A stretch of DNA of 26,362 nucleotides. Origin: an uncultured Micrococcales bacterium (lineage in GTDB: Bacteria > Actinomycetota > Actinomycetes > Actinomycetales > Microbacteriaceae). The notes beneath the pieces were generated by a model. That model saw only the letters and a list, made by a program, of their open reading frames with translations, was not told the DNA's origin and did no database searches. Location: the NCBI GenBank assembly GCA_903831585.1, contig CAIKYE010000050.1:1-26362 (forward strand), in the 5' to 3' direction. The position numbers were made by a program, and so were the translations under genes. Positions 8,636 to 17,961 of this stretch are shown here, piece after piece (position 1 is the stretch's first letter; every line of letters begins with the position of its first letter).

Positions 8636-9396
8636 TGGGACAGAAAGTAAACCCATACGGTTTCCGTCTAGGTATCACCACCGATCACATTTCGCGTTGG
8701 TTTGCAGACTCAACTAAAAAGGGTCAGCGTTACTCAGACTATGTAACCGAAGACATCAAGGTTCGCGCACTGCTAACCCAGCGTCTAGACCGCGCTGGTG
8801 TTTCGCGTGTAGAGATCGAGCGCACACGTGACCGTGTTCGTGTCGACATCCACACCGCACGCCCGGGTCTAGTCATCGGCCGTCGTGGCGCAGAGGCAGA
8901 AGCCATTCGCACCGACCTAGAGAAGCTAACCAACAAGCAGATTCAGTTGAACATCCTCGAGGTTAAGAACCCAGACATGGATGCGCAGCTCGTTGCCCAG
9001 GGTATTGCTGAGCAGCTAAACGCTCGTGTTGCTTTCCGTCGCGCAATGCGCAAGGGAATGCAGGGAGCGCTTCGCAGCGGAGCAAAGGGTATTCGTGTTC
9101 AGACCTCTGGTCGTCTTGGTGGAGCAGAAATGTCTCGCACCGAGTTCTACCGTGAAGGCCGTGTTCCACTACACACCCTTCGTGCCAACATCGACTACGG
9201 CTTCTATGAGGCCAAGACTGTTTTCGGTCGCATCGGTGTAAAGGTTTGGATCTACAAGGGCGACATGACCAACAAGGAACTTGCGATTCAGCAGGCTAAC
9301 GCCCCGAAGCGCAACAACGAGCGTTCAGATCGCCCACGCCGCGGCCCAGCACCTGCCGAGGCAAGTGCTCCTGCAGCAGAGAAGGTTGAGGCATAA
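8635..9396 (+). CDS. rpsC: 30S ribosomal protein S3
   Basis: The 253-residue protein begins [15 protein letters not shown]. The KH-type RNA-binding motif GLVIGRRG is at residues 78-85, and the C-terminal domain contains [18 protein letters not shown] Pro/Ala/Arg-rich tail of roughly 35 residues ends the protein, a common actinobacterial extension. S3 forms part of the mRNA entry tunnel of the 30S subunit. It starts in a TAATG overlap with rplV. Confidence 0.98.
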   Translation: MGQKVNPYGFRLGITTDHISRWFADSTKKGQRYSDYVTEDIKVRALLTQRLDRAGVSRVEIERTRDRVRVDIHTARPGLVIGRRGAEAEAIRTDLEKLTNKQIQLNILEVKNPDMDAQLVAQGIAEQLNARVAFRRAMRKGMQGALRSGAKGIRVQTSGRLGGAEMSRTEFYREGRVPLHTLRANIDYGFYEAKTVFGRIGVKVWIYKGDMTNKELAIQQANAPKRNNERSDRPRRGPAPAEASAPAAEKVEA

Positions 9397-9398
9397 AC

Positions 9399-9818
9399 AT
9401 GTTGATTCCACGTCGCGTAAAGCACCGCAAGCAGCACCACCCGTCACGCTCAGGCGCGGCAAAGGGTGGCACCACAGTATCTTTCGGAGAGTTCGGCATT
9501 CAGGCACTAACCCCTGCGTACGTAACCAACCGTCAGATCGAAGCTGCACGTATTGCAATGACCCGTCACATCAAGCGTGGTGGAAAGGTTTGGATCAACA
9601 TCTACCCAGACCGTCCACTTACCAAGAAGCCAGCCGAAACTCGCATGGGTTCAGGTAAGGGTCACGTTGAGTTCTGGGTGGCAAACGTCAAGCCAGGCCG
9701 CGTAATGTTCGAGGTCGCCGGAGTTAGCGAAGAGCTAGCTCGCGAGGCAATGACTCGTGCGATCCACAAGCTTCCGCTAAAGGCTCGCATCATCAAGCGT
9801 GAAGAAGGTGACGCATAA
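9399..9818 (+). CDS. rplP: 50S ribosomal protein L16
   Basis: The 139-residue protein [15 protein letters not shown] contains [27 protein letters not shown] and the loop [15 protein letters not shown]16 binds near the A-site tRNA elbow and organises the peptidyl transferase centre. It follows rpsC after 2 bases and ends in a TAATG overlap with rpmC. Confidence 0.98.
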   Translation: MLIPRRVKHRKQHHPSRSGAAKGGTTVSFGEFGIQALTPAYVTNRQIEAARIAMTRHIKRGGKVWINIYPDRPLTKKPAETRMGSGKGHVEFWVANVKPGRVMFEVAGVSEELAREAMTRAIHKLPLKARIIKREEGDA

Positions 9819-10120
9819 TGACAATCGGTTCAAAGAATCTTGCACCAGCAGAACTCGACAAGATCGAAGACTCTGTATTGGTCGAAGAGCTCAAGAAGGC
9901 GAAAGAAGAGCTGTTCAACCTTCGCTTTCAGTCGGCCACAGGTCAGCTAGAGAGCCACGGGCGTCTGCGCGCTGTAAAGCGTGACATCGCTCGCATCTAC
10001 ACCATCATCCGTGAGCGCGAGCTAGGCATTCGTGCGGTACCAGTTGCCGCCGCCAAGCCTGCGACCAAGGCCAAGAAGGCTGCAGCTGTCGAAGCTGTAG
10101 CAGAGACTAAGGAAGCATAA
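9818..10120 (+). CDS. rpmC: 50S ribosomal protein L29 with C-terminal extension
   Basis: The protein has 100 residues, whereas L29 is usually 60-75. The family core (about 6-70) includes [20 protein letters not shown] and [18 protein letters not shown]. The extra 30 residues are an Ala/Lys then Ala/Glu low-complexity tail ([20 protein letters not shown]). L29 lies at the peptide-tunnel exit beside L23, so the tail would be at the surface where chaperones dock. It shares one base with each neighbour (TAATG on both sides). Confidence 0.96.
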   Translation: MTIGSKNLAPAELDKIEDSVLVEELKKAKEELFNLRFQSATGQLESHGRLRAVKRDIARIYTIIRERELGIRAVPVAAAKPATKAKKAAAVEAVAETKEA

Positions 10121-10416
10121 TGGCGACCGAGAAGAACACTGCAGTTGCAGCTGAGACCACCGAGACTCGCGGTTACCGCAAGACTCGTCGTGGCTACGTT
10201 GTCAGCGACAAGATGAACAAGACCATCGTGGTTGAGGTAGAAGACCGCGTAAAGCACCCGCTTTACGGCAAGGTTATTCGCCGCAGCACCAAGGTCAAGG
10301 CTCACGACGAGTTGAACACCGCTGGAATTGGTGACCTCGTCTTGATCAGCGAAACCCGTCCACTGTCAGCAACAAAGAACTGGCGCCTAGTCGAAATTCT
10401 CGAAAAGGCCAAGTAA
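10120..10416 (+). CDS. rpsQ: 30S ribosomal protein S17
   Basis: The 98-residue protein has the S17 core [18 protein letters not shown] and [19 protein letters not shown]. It is preceded by about 20 residues of Ala/Thr/Glu-rich extension. S17 is a primary 16S rRNA binder. It begins in a TAATG overlap with rpmC and is followed by a 52-base gap before rplN. Confidence 0.97.
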   Translation: MATEKNTAVAAETTETRGYRKTRRGYVVSDKMNKTIVVEVEDRVKHPLYGKVIRRSTKVKAHDELNTAGIGDLVLISETRPLSATKNWRLVEILEKAK

Positions 10417-10468
10417 TTCCCGAGGCTTCCGGTCGGTAATCGGTTGCCCATAACAAGGAGAAGAAGTA

Positions 10469-10837
10469 ATGCTTCAACAAGAGTCAAGAATGAAGGTTGC
10501 CGACAACACCGGCGCCAAAGAACTTCTTGCTATCCGCATTCTCGGTGGTTCAAAGCGCCGTTACGCGGGTCTCGGTGACGTAATCGTTGCCACCGTAAAG
10601 GACGCAATTCCTGGTGGAAACGTAAAGAAGGGTGACGTCGTAAAGGCGGTTATCGTTCGCACCAAGAAAGAGACTCGTCGTCCGGATGGCTCATACATCA
10701 AGTTCGACGAGAACGCAGCAGTGATCATTAAGAAAGACGGCGAGCCTCAGGGCACCCGCATCTTCGGCCCAGTCGGCCGCGAGCTTCGCGACAAGAAGTT
10801 CATGAAGATCATCTCGCTAGCACCGGAGGTCATTTAA
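10469..10837 (+). CDS. rplN: 50S ribosomal protein L14
   Basis: The 122-residue protein has the exact family length: [39 protein letters not shown] and [17 protein letters not shown]14 forms an intersubunit bridge with 16S rRNA. AAGGAG in the preceding 52-base gap is the ribosome binding site. In many bacteria this gene opens the spc operon; here no separate promoter is evident, so the S10 and spc genes may be read together. Confidence 0.98.
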   Translation: MLQQESRMKVADNTGAKELLAIRILGGSKRRYAGLGDVIVATVKDAIPGGNVKKGDVVKAVIVRTKKETRRPDGSYIKFDENAAVIIKKDGEPQGTRIFGPVGRELRDKKFMKIISLAPEVI

Positions 10838-10839
10838 TC

Positions 10840-11181
10840 ATGGCGAACATTAAAAAGGGCGACAACGTTCAGGTCATCACCGGTTCAGACAAGGGCAAGC
10901 AGGGTCAGGTTTTGGCTGTGCTAACCGAGGCGAACAAGGTAATCGTTCAGGGCGTAAACCTAAAGAAGAAGCACAACCGCATCACCCAGAGTGACCGCGG
11001 TGTGAAGCAGGGCGGCATCGAGACAATCGAAGCGCCAATCCACGTTTCAAACGTTCAGGTCGTAGACCCAGGCACCAAGAAGGTGACTCGTCTTGGTTCA
11101 CGCGAAGACAAGGTAACCAAGAACGGTGTAACCAGAACTGTTCGTGTTCGCGTGGCTAAGAAGTCAGGTAAGGACATCTAA
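10840..11181 (+). CDS. rplX: 50S ribosomal protein L24
   Basis: The 113-residue protein starts [25 protein letters not shown], the KOW motif of L24. It continues with [12 protein letters not shown] and [12 protein letters not shown]24 is an assembly initiator of the 50S subunit near the tunnel exit. It lies 2 bases after rplN and overlaps rplE by one base. Confidence 0.98.
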   Translation: MANIKKGDNVQVITGSDKGKQGQVLAVLTEANKVIVQGVNLKKKHNRITQSDRGVKQGGIETIEAPIHVSNVQVVDPGTKKVTRLGSREDKVTKNGVTRTVRVRVAKKSGKDI

Positions 11182-11759
11182 TGGCAACTAAGACTCCAGC
11201 ACAGGCACTTCCTCGCCTAAAGGCTCAGTACCGTGAAGAAATCGCTGCAGCGCTAGCCGCAGAGTTCGGTTTCAAGAACCCACACCAGATTCCTAACCTC
11301 ACCAAGATCGTTGTGAACATGGGTGTCGGTGACGCAGCCAAGGATGGCAAGCTAATCGACGGCGCTATCCGTGACCTAACCGCAATCACCGGTCAGAAGC
11401 CACAGGTTAACCTAGCTCGCAAGTCAATCGCTCAGTTCAAGCTTCGTGAGGGCCAGGCAATTGGCGCGCACGTAACTCTTCGTGGCGACCGCATGTGGGA
11501 ATTCCTAGACCGTCTATTGAACTTGGCGCTGCCACGTATCCGCGACTTCCGCGGTCTTAGCAGCAAGCAGTTTGACGGAAACGGAAACTACACCTTTGGT
11601 CTCTCAGAGCAGAACGCTTTTCACGAGATCAACCAGGACAGTATCGACCGCTCACGCGGTATGGACATCACCGTTGTCACCACCGCAAGAACCAATGACG
11701 AAGGCCGCGCGCTTCTAACCGCACTCGGCTTTCCGTTCAAAACTGAAGAGAACAAATAA
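11181..11759 (+). CDS. rplE: 50S ribosomal protein L5
   Basis: The 192-residue protein contains [34 protein letters not shown] and [21 protein letters not shown]5 binds 5S rRNA and touches the P-site tRNA. The gene starts in a TAATG overlap with rplX. In many actinobacteria the S14 gene follows L5; here rpsH follows directly after a 67-base gap. Confidence 0.98.
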   Translation: MATKTPAQALPRLKAQYREEIAAALAAEFGFKNPHQIPNLTKIVVNMGVGDAAKDGKLIDGAIRDLTAITGQKPQVNLARKSIAQFKLREGQAIGAHVTLRGDRMWEFLDRLLNLALPRIRDFRGLSSKQFDGNGNYTFGLSEQNAFHEINQDSIDRSRGMDITVVTTARTNDEGRALLTALGFPFKTEENK

Positions 11760-11826
11760 CCCTAAGAAATTGGCAAGGTCCAGCTCCTTGTAAAGATCTG
11801 GATACCTCCAAGGAAAGCAGCAACAA
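11760..11826 (+). promoter_or_regulatory. rplE-rpsH gap with a possible hairpin; no S14 gene
   Basis: This 67-base gap separates rplE from rpsH, and no rpsN/rpsZ reading frame fits in it. GGTCCAG and CTGGATACC can pair as GGT/ACC plus CCAG/CTGG with a two-base bulge. GGAAAG before the rpsH ATG may be the ribosome binding site. The function of the hairpin is unknown. Confidence 0.35.
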
Positions 11827-12225
11827 ATGACAATGACAGACCCGGTAGCAGACTTTCTGACCCGGCTGCGCAATGCAAACTCTGCGTACCACGAGACAGT
11901 CAGCTTGCCTTACAGCAAGTTGAAGGCCAACATCGCAGAGATCCTCAAGTCAGAGGGTTACATTGCAAGCATCAAGGTTGAAGACGCAAAAGTCGGCAAG
12001 ACTCTAATCATCGACCTCAAGTTCGGTCCGAACCGCGAGCGTTCACTCGCCGGCATCAAGCGTGTTTCAAAGCCTGGTCTTCGCGTTTACGCAAAGTCAA
12101 CCGAGCTTCCTCGCGTTCTCGGTGGCCTAGGCATCGCAATCTTGTCAACATCTAGCGGTCTTCTAACCGACCGTCAGGCAGCCAAGAAGGGAGTAGGCGG
12201 AGAAGTTCTCGCCTACGTTTGGTAA
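11827..12225 (+). CDS. rpsH: 30S ribosomal protein S8
   Basis: The 132-residue protein [20 protein letters not shown] closely matches actinobacterial S8 and ends [20 protein letters not shown]8 is a primary binder of the 16S central domain; in E. coli it represses the spc operon. The first ATG (11827) is preferred over the one two codons later because relatives also begin MTMTDP. Confidence 0.98.
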   Translation: MTMTDPVADFLTRLRNANSAYHETVSLPYSKLKANIAEILKSEGYIASIKVEDAKVGKTLIIDLKFGPNRERSLAGIKRVSKPGLRVYAKSTELPRVLGGLGIAILSTSSGLLTDRQAAKKGVGGEVLAYVW

Positions 12226-12231
12226 TCACTC

Positions 12232-12768
12232 ATGTCACGTATTGGAAAGATGCCGATCCCGGTTCCTGCCGGAGTCGAAGTAAAGATTGACGGAAACGAC
12301 GTCTCAGTCAAGGGCCCTAAGGGTCAACTTGCACTAACCGTTGCTGACCCGATCACTGTTGCACTCGAAGACGGAAAAGTCATCGTTACCCGTCCGGATG
12401 ACGAGCGTATTTCACGTTCGCTACACGGACTAACTCGCACATTGATTTCAAACCAGATCATCGGAGTCACCGAGGGTTACACCAAGGGACTCGAAATCGT
12501 TGGTACTGGTTACCGTGTAACCGCAAAGGGCTCAGACCTTGAGTTTGCGCTTGGTTACTCGCACCCAATTTTGGTGAAGGCCCCAGCGGGCATCACCTTC
12601 ACAATCGATGGCAACACCAAGGTCACTGTGTCGGGAATCGACAAGCAGGCCGTCGGTGAAGTCGCCGCGAACCTTCGCAAGTTGCGCAAGCCAGAGCCTT
12701 ACAAGGGCAAGGGTGTTCGCTACGCAGGCGAAGTTGTTCGTCGCAAAGCCGGAAAGTCAGGTAAGTAG
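12232..12768 (+). CDS. rplF: 50S ribosomal protein L6
   Basis: The 178-residue protein [17 protein letters not shown] has the two repeated L6 folds and the conserved C-terminal block [21 protein letters not shown]6 lies near the GTPase-associated centre. It is 6 bases after rpsH and 2 bases before rplR. Confidence 0.98.
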   Translation: MSRIGKMPIPVPAGVEVKIDGNDVSVKGPKGQLALTVADPITVALEDGKVIVTRPDDERISRSLHGLTRTLISNQIIGVTEGYTKGLEIVGTGYRVTAKGSDLEFALGYSHPILVKAPAGITFTIDGNTKVTVSGIDKQAVGEVAANLRKLRKPEPYKGKGVRYAGEVVRRKAGKSGK

Positions 12769-12770
12769 TC

Positions 12771-13148
12771 ATGGCTCTTATTCCAAGAAATCGCGGAAAA
12801 AGCAAGGCGGATGCTCGCGACCGTCGTCACCTACGTCTTCGCAAGAAGCTAGCTGGCACAGCGTTGCGTCCACGCCTAGTGGTTACCCGTTCGGCTCGTC
12901 ACGTATTCGTTCAGGTTGTCGACGACAGCAAGGGCATCACCCTGGCTTCGGCATCAACCATGGAAGCAGAAATGCGCAAGTTCGACGGCGACAAGTCTGC
13001 AAAGTCAACCAAGGTCGGCTTGCTGATCGCGGAGCGCGCAAAGAGCGCAGGCGTTACTGAGGTCGTCTTCGACCGCGGTGGCAACAAGTATTCAGGCCGC
13101 ATCGCTGCAATTGCAGATGCTGCCCGCGAGGGAGGTTTGGTTCTCTAA
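12771..13148 (+). CDS. rplR: 50S ribosomal protein L18
   Basis: The 125-residue protein has [20 protein letters not shown] followed by [20 protein letters not shown] and [12 protein letters not shown], the L18 pattern. L18 binds 5S rRNA with L5 in the central protuberance. It ends in a TAATG overlap with rpsE. Confidence 0.98.
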   Translation: MALIPRNRGKSKADARDRRHLRLRKKLAGTALRPRLVVTRSARHVFVQVVDDSKGITLASASTMEAEMRKFDGDKSAKSTKVGLLIAERAKSAGVTEVVFDRGGNKYSGRIAAIADAAREGGLVL

Positions 13149-13816
13149 TGACTGAAATCAATACAGAAGTAGCGGCAGCAGAAGTAACTGCCGACGCAAC
13201 CGACAAGGGTGCACCTGCAGTTGACGCGAACGAGCGCGAAGCTCGTCGTGGCGGCCGTGAGCGCGCACCTCGTGGTGAGCGTCGCGATCGCGAAGAGAAC
13301 AAGAGCCAGTTTCTTGAGCGCGTTGTCACCATCAACCGTGTTTCAAAGGTTGTTAAGGGTGGTCGTCGCTTCAGCTTCACCGCACTAGTTGTTGTCGGCG
13401 ACGGCAATGGTCTAGTTGGCGTTGGTTACGGAAAGTCGAAAGAAGTTCCGTCAGCAATCGCCAAGGGCGTCGAAGAGGCCAAGAAGAACTTCTTCCGTGT
13501 TCCACGCGTAAACAGCACGATTCCTCACCCGGTTCAGGGCGAGGCAGCTGCCGGTGTAGTCCTTCTTCGCCCGGCATCAGCTGGTACCGGAGTTATCGCC
13601 GGTGGTCCAGTTCGTGCAGTGCTCGAGTGTGCAGGCATCAACGACGTCTTGAGCAAGTCGCTCGGATCATCGAACACAATCAACATCGTTCACGCCACCG
13701 TTGCCGCATTGCGTCAACTTGAAGAGCCTGCAGCAGTTGCAGCTCGTCGTGGCTTGACCCTAAGCGAAGTAGCACCAGCAGGTCTAATTCGCGAGCAGAA
13801 CAAGGCAGGTGTTTAA
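13148..13816 (+). CDS. rpsE: 30S ribosomal protein S5
   Basis: The 222-residue protein has the S5 core from about residue 53: [35 protein letters not shown] and [21 protein letters not shown]. The first 50 residues form an Ala/Glu then Arg-rich extension ([16 protein letters not shown]), longer than in E. coli but common in actinobacteria. S5 contributes to decoding accuracy and mRNA unwinding. TAATG overlaps occur at both ends. Confidence 0.98.
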   Translation: MTEINTEVAAAEVTADATDKGAPAVDANEREARRGGRERAPRGERRDREENKSQFLERVVTINRVSKVVKGGRRFSFTALVVVGDGNGLVGVGYGKSKEVPSAIAKGVEEAKKNFFRVPRVNSTIPHPVQGEAAAGVVLLRPASAGTGVIAGGPVRAVLECAGINDVLSKSLGSSNTINIVHATVAALRQLEEPAAVAARRGLTLSEVAPAGLIREQNKAGV

Positions 13817-14001
13817 TGGCGATTCGTCTAAAAGTTACCCAAATCAAGAGTGAAATTGGTGGCAAGCCAAATCAGCGTGAAACCATGCGCACCCTCGGGC
13901 TCAAGAGAATTGGCGACATCGTCGTCAAAGAAGACTCGAACTCGTTGCGCGGCATGGTTCGCACAGTGGCTCACCTCGTAAAAGTTGAGGAGATCAACTA
14001 A
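13816..14001 (+). CDS. rpmD: 50S ribosomal protein L30
   Basis: This 61-residue protein has the usual bacterial L30 length: [35 protein letters not shown] and [13 protein letters not shown]. It overlaps rpsE and rplO by one base each. Confidence 0.97.
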   Translation: MAIRLKVTQIKSEIGGKPNQRETMRTLGLKRIGDIVVKEDSNSLRGMVRTVAHLVKVEEIN

Positions 14002-14648
14002 TGCCAGAAGACAAGAAGCCAGCAGCGGCGAAGGCCCCTGCAGCTAAGAAGCCAGCCGCTGCGAAAGCACTAGCTGCCGAAAAGAAGCCAGCTGCCGCAA
14101 AGGCTGCTGCTCCTAAGGTCGAAGCTGAGGCAAAGGCCGAGAAGCCGGCAGCGAAAGCTGCTGCTAAGGCTCCTGCCGCAAAGAAGCCTGCCGAGCCAAA
14201 AGAGAAGGTAACTGTTCTTAAGTTGCACCACTTGCGCCCAGCACCTGGCTCAAAGAAAGACCGCACCCGTGTTGGTCGAGGTGAAGGTTCAAAGGGTAAG
14301 ACTGCAGGCCGTGGTACCAAGGGTACAAAGGCTCGTTACCAGGTTCGCCCAGGCTTCGAAGGTGGTGGTGTTCGTCTAGTTATGCGCACCCCTAAGCTTC
14401 GTGGTTTCAAGAACCCTTTCCGCGTGGAGTATCAGGTTGTAAACCTCGAGGCTCTAGCCGAGTTGTTCCCTAACGGTGGCAACGTAACCAAGGCTGACTT
14501 GGTTGCCAAGGGCGCCGTTCGCAAGAACGAGCCTGTAAAGGTTCTCGGCAACGGCGACATCTCAGTTAAACTGAACATCACTGTAGACAAGGTCTCGCGC
14601 TCAGCAGCCGAGAAAATTGTCGCAGCTGGTGGCTCGGTCAACGAGTAA
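14001..14648 (+). CDS. rplO: 50S ribosomal protein L15 with long N-terminal extension
   Basis: The protein has 215 residues against about 145-150 for typical L15. The family core starts near residue 71 ([20 protein letters not shown]) with [15 protein letters not shown] and [18 protein letters not shown]. The first 70 residues are an Ala/Lys/Pro-rich repeat ([20 protein letters not shown]) much like the histone-like protein encoded at 4427-4759. The ATG at 14001 lies in a TAATG overlap with rpmD and no internal start with a ribosome binding site was noted, so the extension is probably translated. L15 is a late 50S assembly protein. Confidence 0.96.
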   Translation: MPEDKKPAAAKAPAAKKPAAAKALAAEKKPAAAKAAAPKVEAEAKAEKPAAKAAAKAPAAKKPAEPKEKVTVLKLHHLRPAPGSKKDRTRVGRGEGSKGKTAGRGTKGTKARYQVRPGFEGGGVRLVMRTPKLRGFKNPFRVEYQVVNLEALAELFPNGGNVTKADLVAKGAVRKNEPVKVLGNGDISVKLNITVDKVSRSAAEKIVAAGGSVNE

Positions 14649-14679
14649 CACCGAGCTCTACTAACCAGGAGGCCTGCCG

Positions 14680-15993
14680 TTGTTTAGCGCCGTCATTCGC
14701 GCGTTCCGCACCCCGGATCTGCGCAACAAGCTGTTGTTCACCATCTTTATCGTTGCAATTTTCCGTCTGGGCTCGTTCATTCCTGCCCCGTTCGTAAACT
14801 ACGGCAACGTTCAGCAGTGTCTTCAGGCGACCCAGAGCACTTCGGGTCTCTATGAACTTGTGAACCTCTTCAGCGGTGGCGCTTTGCTTCAGCTCTCGGT
14901 CTTTGCGCTTGGCATCATGCCTTACATCACGGCGTCGATCATCACGCAGCTTTTGCGCGTGGTAATTCCGCGCTTCGAAGCTCTCTATAAAGAAGGTCAG
15001 TCGGGTCAGGCTCAGCTAACTCAGTACACCCGTTACCTAACCATCGCTCTAGGAATCTTGCAGTCGACCACTTTGATTGCGGTTGCTCGTCAGGGCGCTT
15101 TGTTTGGCGCGAGCTGCACCAGCCAGATTCTTACAGACACATCACCGATGGCAATCATCCTGATGGTTCTCACCATGACTGCCGGAACCGGCTTGATCAT
15201 GTGGATGGGTGAGCTTCTAACCGAGCGCGGTGTTGGCAACGGTATGTCACTGCTTATCTTCACCTCAATCGCAGCAACCTTCCCTGCATCGCTTATCGCA
15301 ATCGCCGAGACCAAGAGCATCGAAACTCTTCTCGTCGTTATCGGTGTCGGTGTTCTAATCGTGGGTCTGGTTATTTTGGTTGAGCAGTCGCAGCGACGAA
15401 TTCCGGTTCAGTACGCAAAGCGTGTTGTTGGTCGTCGTGAGTATGGCGGTCAGAGCACTTACATTCCGATCAAGGTAAACATGGCCGGAGTTGTTCCAGT
15501 TATCTTTGCCTCGAGCTTGCTATACCTACCTGCTCTTATCGCGCAGTTCAACCAGCCTGATGCAAATGGCAAGGTTCAAGACTGGGTTACCTGGGTTTCC
15601 AACTACCTAACCCAGGGCGACAACCCGCTTTACATGTCGCTTTACTTCTTGTTGATCTTTGGCTTCACCTACTTCTATGTTGCGATCACCTTCAACCCCG
15701 AAGAGGTCAGCGACAACATGAAGAACTACGGTGGTTTCGTTCCGGGCATCCGTGCCGGTCGCCCGACCACCGAATTCCTCGAGTATGTCTTGAGTCGTGT
15801 GACTTTTGCTGGAGCCATTTACCTTGGTCTCATTGCGATGGTGCCTCTTGTGGCGTTCACCCTGGTGGGTGCAAACCAGAACTTCCCATTCGGTGGAACC
15901 TCAATTTTGATCATCGTTGGTGTCGGTCTTGAGACTGTCAAGCAGATCAATGCGCAGATGCAGCAGCGCAATTACGAGGGTCTACTCAAGTGA
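14680..15993 (+). CDS. secY: Preprotein translocase channel subunit SecY
   Basis: The 437-residue protein has about ten hydrophobic segments. SecY hallmarks are [15 protein letters not shown] (residues 78-92), the cytoplasmic loop [18 protein letters not shown] (236-253) and [20 protein letters not shown] (339-358). It forms the membrane channel through which SecA-driven or ribosome-coupled proteins pass. The start is TTG at 14680, supported by a perfect AGGAGG (14667-14672) 7 bases upstream and by the N-terminus [17 protein letters not shown]. It ends in a four-base GTGA overlap with adk. Confidence 0.98.
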   Translation: MFSAVIRAFRTPDLRNKLLFTIFIVAIFRLGSFIPAPFVNYGNVQQCLQATQSTSGLYELVNLFSGGALLQLSVFALGIMPYITASIITQLLRVVIPRFEALYKEGQSGQAQLTQYTRYLTIALGILQSTTLIAVARQGALFGASCTSQILTDTSPMAIILMVLTMTAGTGLIMWMGELLTERGVGNGMSLLIFTSIAATFPASLIAIAETKSIETLLVVIGVGVLIVGLVILVEQSQRRIPVQYAKRVVGRREYGGQSTYIPIKVNMAGVVPVIFASSLLYLPALIAQFNQPDANGKVQDWVTWVSNYLTQGDNPLYMSLYFLLIFGFTYFYVAITFNPEEVSDNMKNYGGFVPGIRAGRPTTEFLEYVLSRVTFAGAIYLGLIAMVPLVAFTLVGANQNFPFGGTSILIIVGVGLETVKQINAQMQQRNYEGLLK

Positions 15994-16574
15994 CCCGGCT
16001 TCTCTTGATCGGCACACCAGGTGCCGGCAAGGGCACGCAGGCCCAGCGTCTATCAGAGACGTTCGACATTCCTGCGATTTCAACCGGCGACATTTTCAGA
16101 CTCAACGTCAAGAACGAGACCGAGCTTGGCACACAAGCCAAGGCTTTCATGGATCGCGGCGAGTATGTTCCAGACTCACTCACCAACGAATTGGTTCGTG
16201 ACCGCTTGTCGCATGCAGATGCCACGGATGGGTTTTTGCTCGACGGCTACCCTCGCACAGCAGATCAGGTTCAAGAGCTCGACGACATTCTTGCTGAAAA
16301 GAATCAGCAACTCGACGCAGTTGTCATGCTCAGCGCCGACGTTGACGAAGTCGTGCGTCGTTTGTTGAATCGGGCAATCGAACAGGGTCGAGCAGACGAC
16401 ACCGAAGACGTAATTCGTCATCGCCTAGATGTTTACGAAGCTCAGACCGCTCCGCTGATTTCGGTTTACGCTGCTCGCGGCCTTGTGATTACTGTTGACG
16501 GCCTCGGCGAAGTTGCCGACGTTACCGGCCGCATTGTCGATGCGCTTGCCGAGCGCGGCATCAGCAAAAACTAA
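15990..16574 (+). CDS. adk: Adenylate kinase, short (zinc-free) form
   Basis: The 194-residue enzyme interconverts ATP + AMP and 2 ADP. The P-loop [10 protein letters not shown] is at residues 8-17, the AMP-site STGDIFR at 31-37 and [10 protein letters not shown] at 81-90. The LID between about 128 and 145 is short and has no zinc-binding Cys, as in other actinobacterial enzymes. The GTG start overlaps the secY stop (GTGA), so it depends on translation of secY. Position after secY is classical. Confidence 0.97.
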   Translation: MTRLLLIGTPGAGKGTQAQRLSETFDIPAISTGDIFRLNVKNETELGTQAKAFMDRGEYVPDSLTNELVRDRLSHADATDGFLLDGYPRTADQVQELDDILAEKNQQLDAVVMLSADVDEVVRRLLNRAIEQGRADDTEDVIRHRLDVYEAQTAPLISVYAARGLVITVDGLGEVADVTGRIVDALAERGISKN

Positions 16575-17422
16575 TGTCACGCGCAGACTACACAGCCAAA
16601 ACCAACGCCGAGATTCTCTTGATGCGTGAAGCCGGGCTAATTACTCGCAAGGCCTTGAATGCGGTTCGCGCTGCAGCCAAGCCGGGTGTTTCGACTATCG
16701 AGCTCGACACAATCGCCGACGAAACCATTCGCAGCCACGGTGCTCACTCAAACTTTCAGTTGGTCGACGGCTACGTGCACACAATCTGTTCTTCAATCAA
16801 CGATGAAATCGTGCACGGAATTCCCCGCGCAGATCGAGTGCTTGCCGCTGGCGACATTTTGTCGATTGACTGCGGTGCCGAGATCAACGAGTGGAATGGC
16901 GACAGCGCCTTCAGCATCGTTATTCCAGGTGAGGCAGACCCCGAGTTGGTTGCCTCGCGTCAGCAGCTCAGCGACGTCACCGAGGGTTCGCTCTGGGTTG
17001 GCATCGCTGCACTCGCGAAGGCTGAGTATCTGAACGAGGTTGGCACAGCCATCGAGGCTTACATCGCCGAAAAGAGTGAAGAGCACGGTCGAGAATACGG
17101 CATTCTCGAGGATTACATCGGGCACGGCATCGGCCGTCACATGCACGAAGAGCCACCGGTTTTCAACTACAAGACCCGTCACAAGGGCCCGAAGGTGCTG
17201 CCTGGGCTCGTAGTCGCCATCGAGCCGATGGTCACCGGCGGATCAGACAAGGTCAAGGTCCTGGCCGATGGCTGGACAGTCTCGAGCAAAGATGGCTCGG
17301 ATGCCGCCCACTGGGAGCACACGGTTGCCGTTCACGAGGGCGGAATCTGGGTTTTGACGGCCGAAGACGGCGGAATCGCTGGCCTAGCACCCTTTGGCAT
17401 CGTGCCAACCCCAATTTCGTAG
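16574..17422 (+). CDS. map: Methionine aminopeptidase, type I
   Basis: The 282-residue enzyme removes the initiator Met from new proteins. The five metal ligands of the family are visible: D99 (SIDCGA), D110 (WNGDSAF), H184 (GHGIGRHMHE), E217 (VAIEPMV) and E248 (WEHTVAVHEGG), with the substrate-site His81 in HGIP. It starts in a TAATG overlap with adk. A 167-base gap with regulatory-looking sequence follows, so this is probably the end of the long S10-spc transcription unit, although no clear terminator was found. Confidence 0.96.
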   Translation: MSRADYTAKTNAEILLMREAGLITRKALNAVRAAAKPGVSTIELDTIADETIRSHGAHSNFQLVDGYVHTICSSINDEIVHGIPRADRVLAAGDILSIDCGAEINEWNGDSAFSIVIPGEADPELVASRQQLSDVTEGSLWVGIAALAKAEYLNEVGTAIEAYIAEKSEEHGREYGILEDYIGHGIGRHMHEEPPVFNYKTRHKGPKVLPGLVVAIEPMVTGGSDKVKVLADGWTVSSKDGSDAAHWEHTVAVHEGGIWVLTAEDGGIAGLAPFGIVPTPIS

Positions 17423-17497
17423 CAAAAGCTGTCAGAGACCGCCCTGGCCTAGAAAATCGGGCTGCAGACTAGCAATAACCTGCTTTAGGGCGTAGGA

Positions 17498-17526
17498 TTG
17501 GGACTCGGTGTTTCTGCACGTAATCC
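17498..17526 (+). promoter_or_regulatory. Possible infA promoter
   Basis: TTGGGA (17498-17503) and TAATCC (17521-17526) are spaced by 17 bases in the 167-base gap between map and infA. Transcription would start near the 14-bp palindrome at 17528-17541. A weaker alternative uses TTGTGT (17536-17541), inside the palindrome, with GTTATG (17559-17564). Confidence 0.4.
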
Positions 17527-17527
17527 C

Positions 17528-17541
17528 ACACAAATTTGTGT
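17528..17541. repeat. Perfect 14-bp palindrome upstream of infA
   Basis: ACACAAATTTGTGT reads the same on both strands. It lies just after the proposed -10 element and about 48 bases before the infA start. The size and symmetry fit a dimeric repressor site, but no regulator is known from the window. Confidence 0.5.
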
Positions 17542-17589
17542 CAAGTTTTCGTGCGCTCGTTATGCCAAAAGCTGATAGATAAAGGATTT

Positions 17590-17811
17590 ATGGCCAACAA
17601 AGACGGTGTCATCGAAATCGAGGGCAGTGTAGTTGAAGCTCTTCCGAACGCAATGTTCAGAGTAGAGCTCGACAATGGTCACAAAGTTTTGGCTCACATA
17701 TCAGGAAAGATGCGCCAGCACTACATCCGAATCCTCCCAGAGGATCGCGTGATTGTAGAACTGAGCACATACGACCTAACTCGTGGCCGCATTATCTATC
17801 GCTACAAATAA
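17590..17811 (+). CDS. infA: Translation initiation factor IF-1
   Basis: The 73-residue protein [20 protein letters not shown] has the S1-like OB fold of IF-1, with [20 protein letters not shown] and the C-terminal [12 protein letters not shown]-1 binds the 30S A site during initiation. The same frame is open upstream to a GTG at 17536, but ATG 17590 gives the conserved N-terminus and is preceded by AAAGGA, so it is the true start. infA-rpmJ-rpsM is the standard order. A small hairpin (GGTT/AACC, 17814-17827) lies after the stop. Confidence 0.98.
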   Translation: MANKDGVIEIEGSVVEALPNAMFRVELDNGHKVLAHISGKMRQHYIRILPEDRVIVELSTYDLTRGRIIYRYK

Positions 17812-17847
17812 ACGGTTAGCAATAACCCTTAAGAAGAAGTAAGAGAC

Positions 17848-17961
17848 ATGAAGGTAAACCCTAGCGTTAAGAAGATTTGCGACAAGTGCAAAGTTATTCG
17901 TCGCCACGGTCGCGTCATGGTTATCTGCGAAAACCCGCGCCACAAACAGCGCCAGGGCTAA
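17848..17961 (+). CDS. rpmJ: 50S ribosomal protein L36, zinc-binding type
   Basis: The 37-residue protein [20 protein letters not shown] ends NPRHKQRQG. The zinc ligands C11, C14, C27 and H32 are all present, so this is the zinc-containing (C+) form. L36 helps organise 23S rRNA late in 50S assembly. It follows infA by 36 bases. Confidence 0.97.
   Translation: MKVNPSVKKICDKCKVIRRHGRVMVICENPRHKQRQG

Noticed and set aside
9281..9658. 125-codon plus-strand frame across the rpsC-rplP boundary
   Set aside because: It is out of frame with two certain ribosomal genes and has a His/Arg/Gln-rich composition typical of a shifted reading.
13994..14320. 108-codon minus-strand Ala/Phe-rich frame opposite the L15 extension
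   Set aside because: The low complexity of the L15 tail leaves the opposite strand open by chance; no start signal is present.
17536..17811. Longer infA start at GTG 17536
   Set aside because: The extra 18 residues are not part of IF-1, the codon lies inside the 14-bp palindrome, and ATG 17590 has its own purine-rich binding site.
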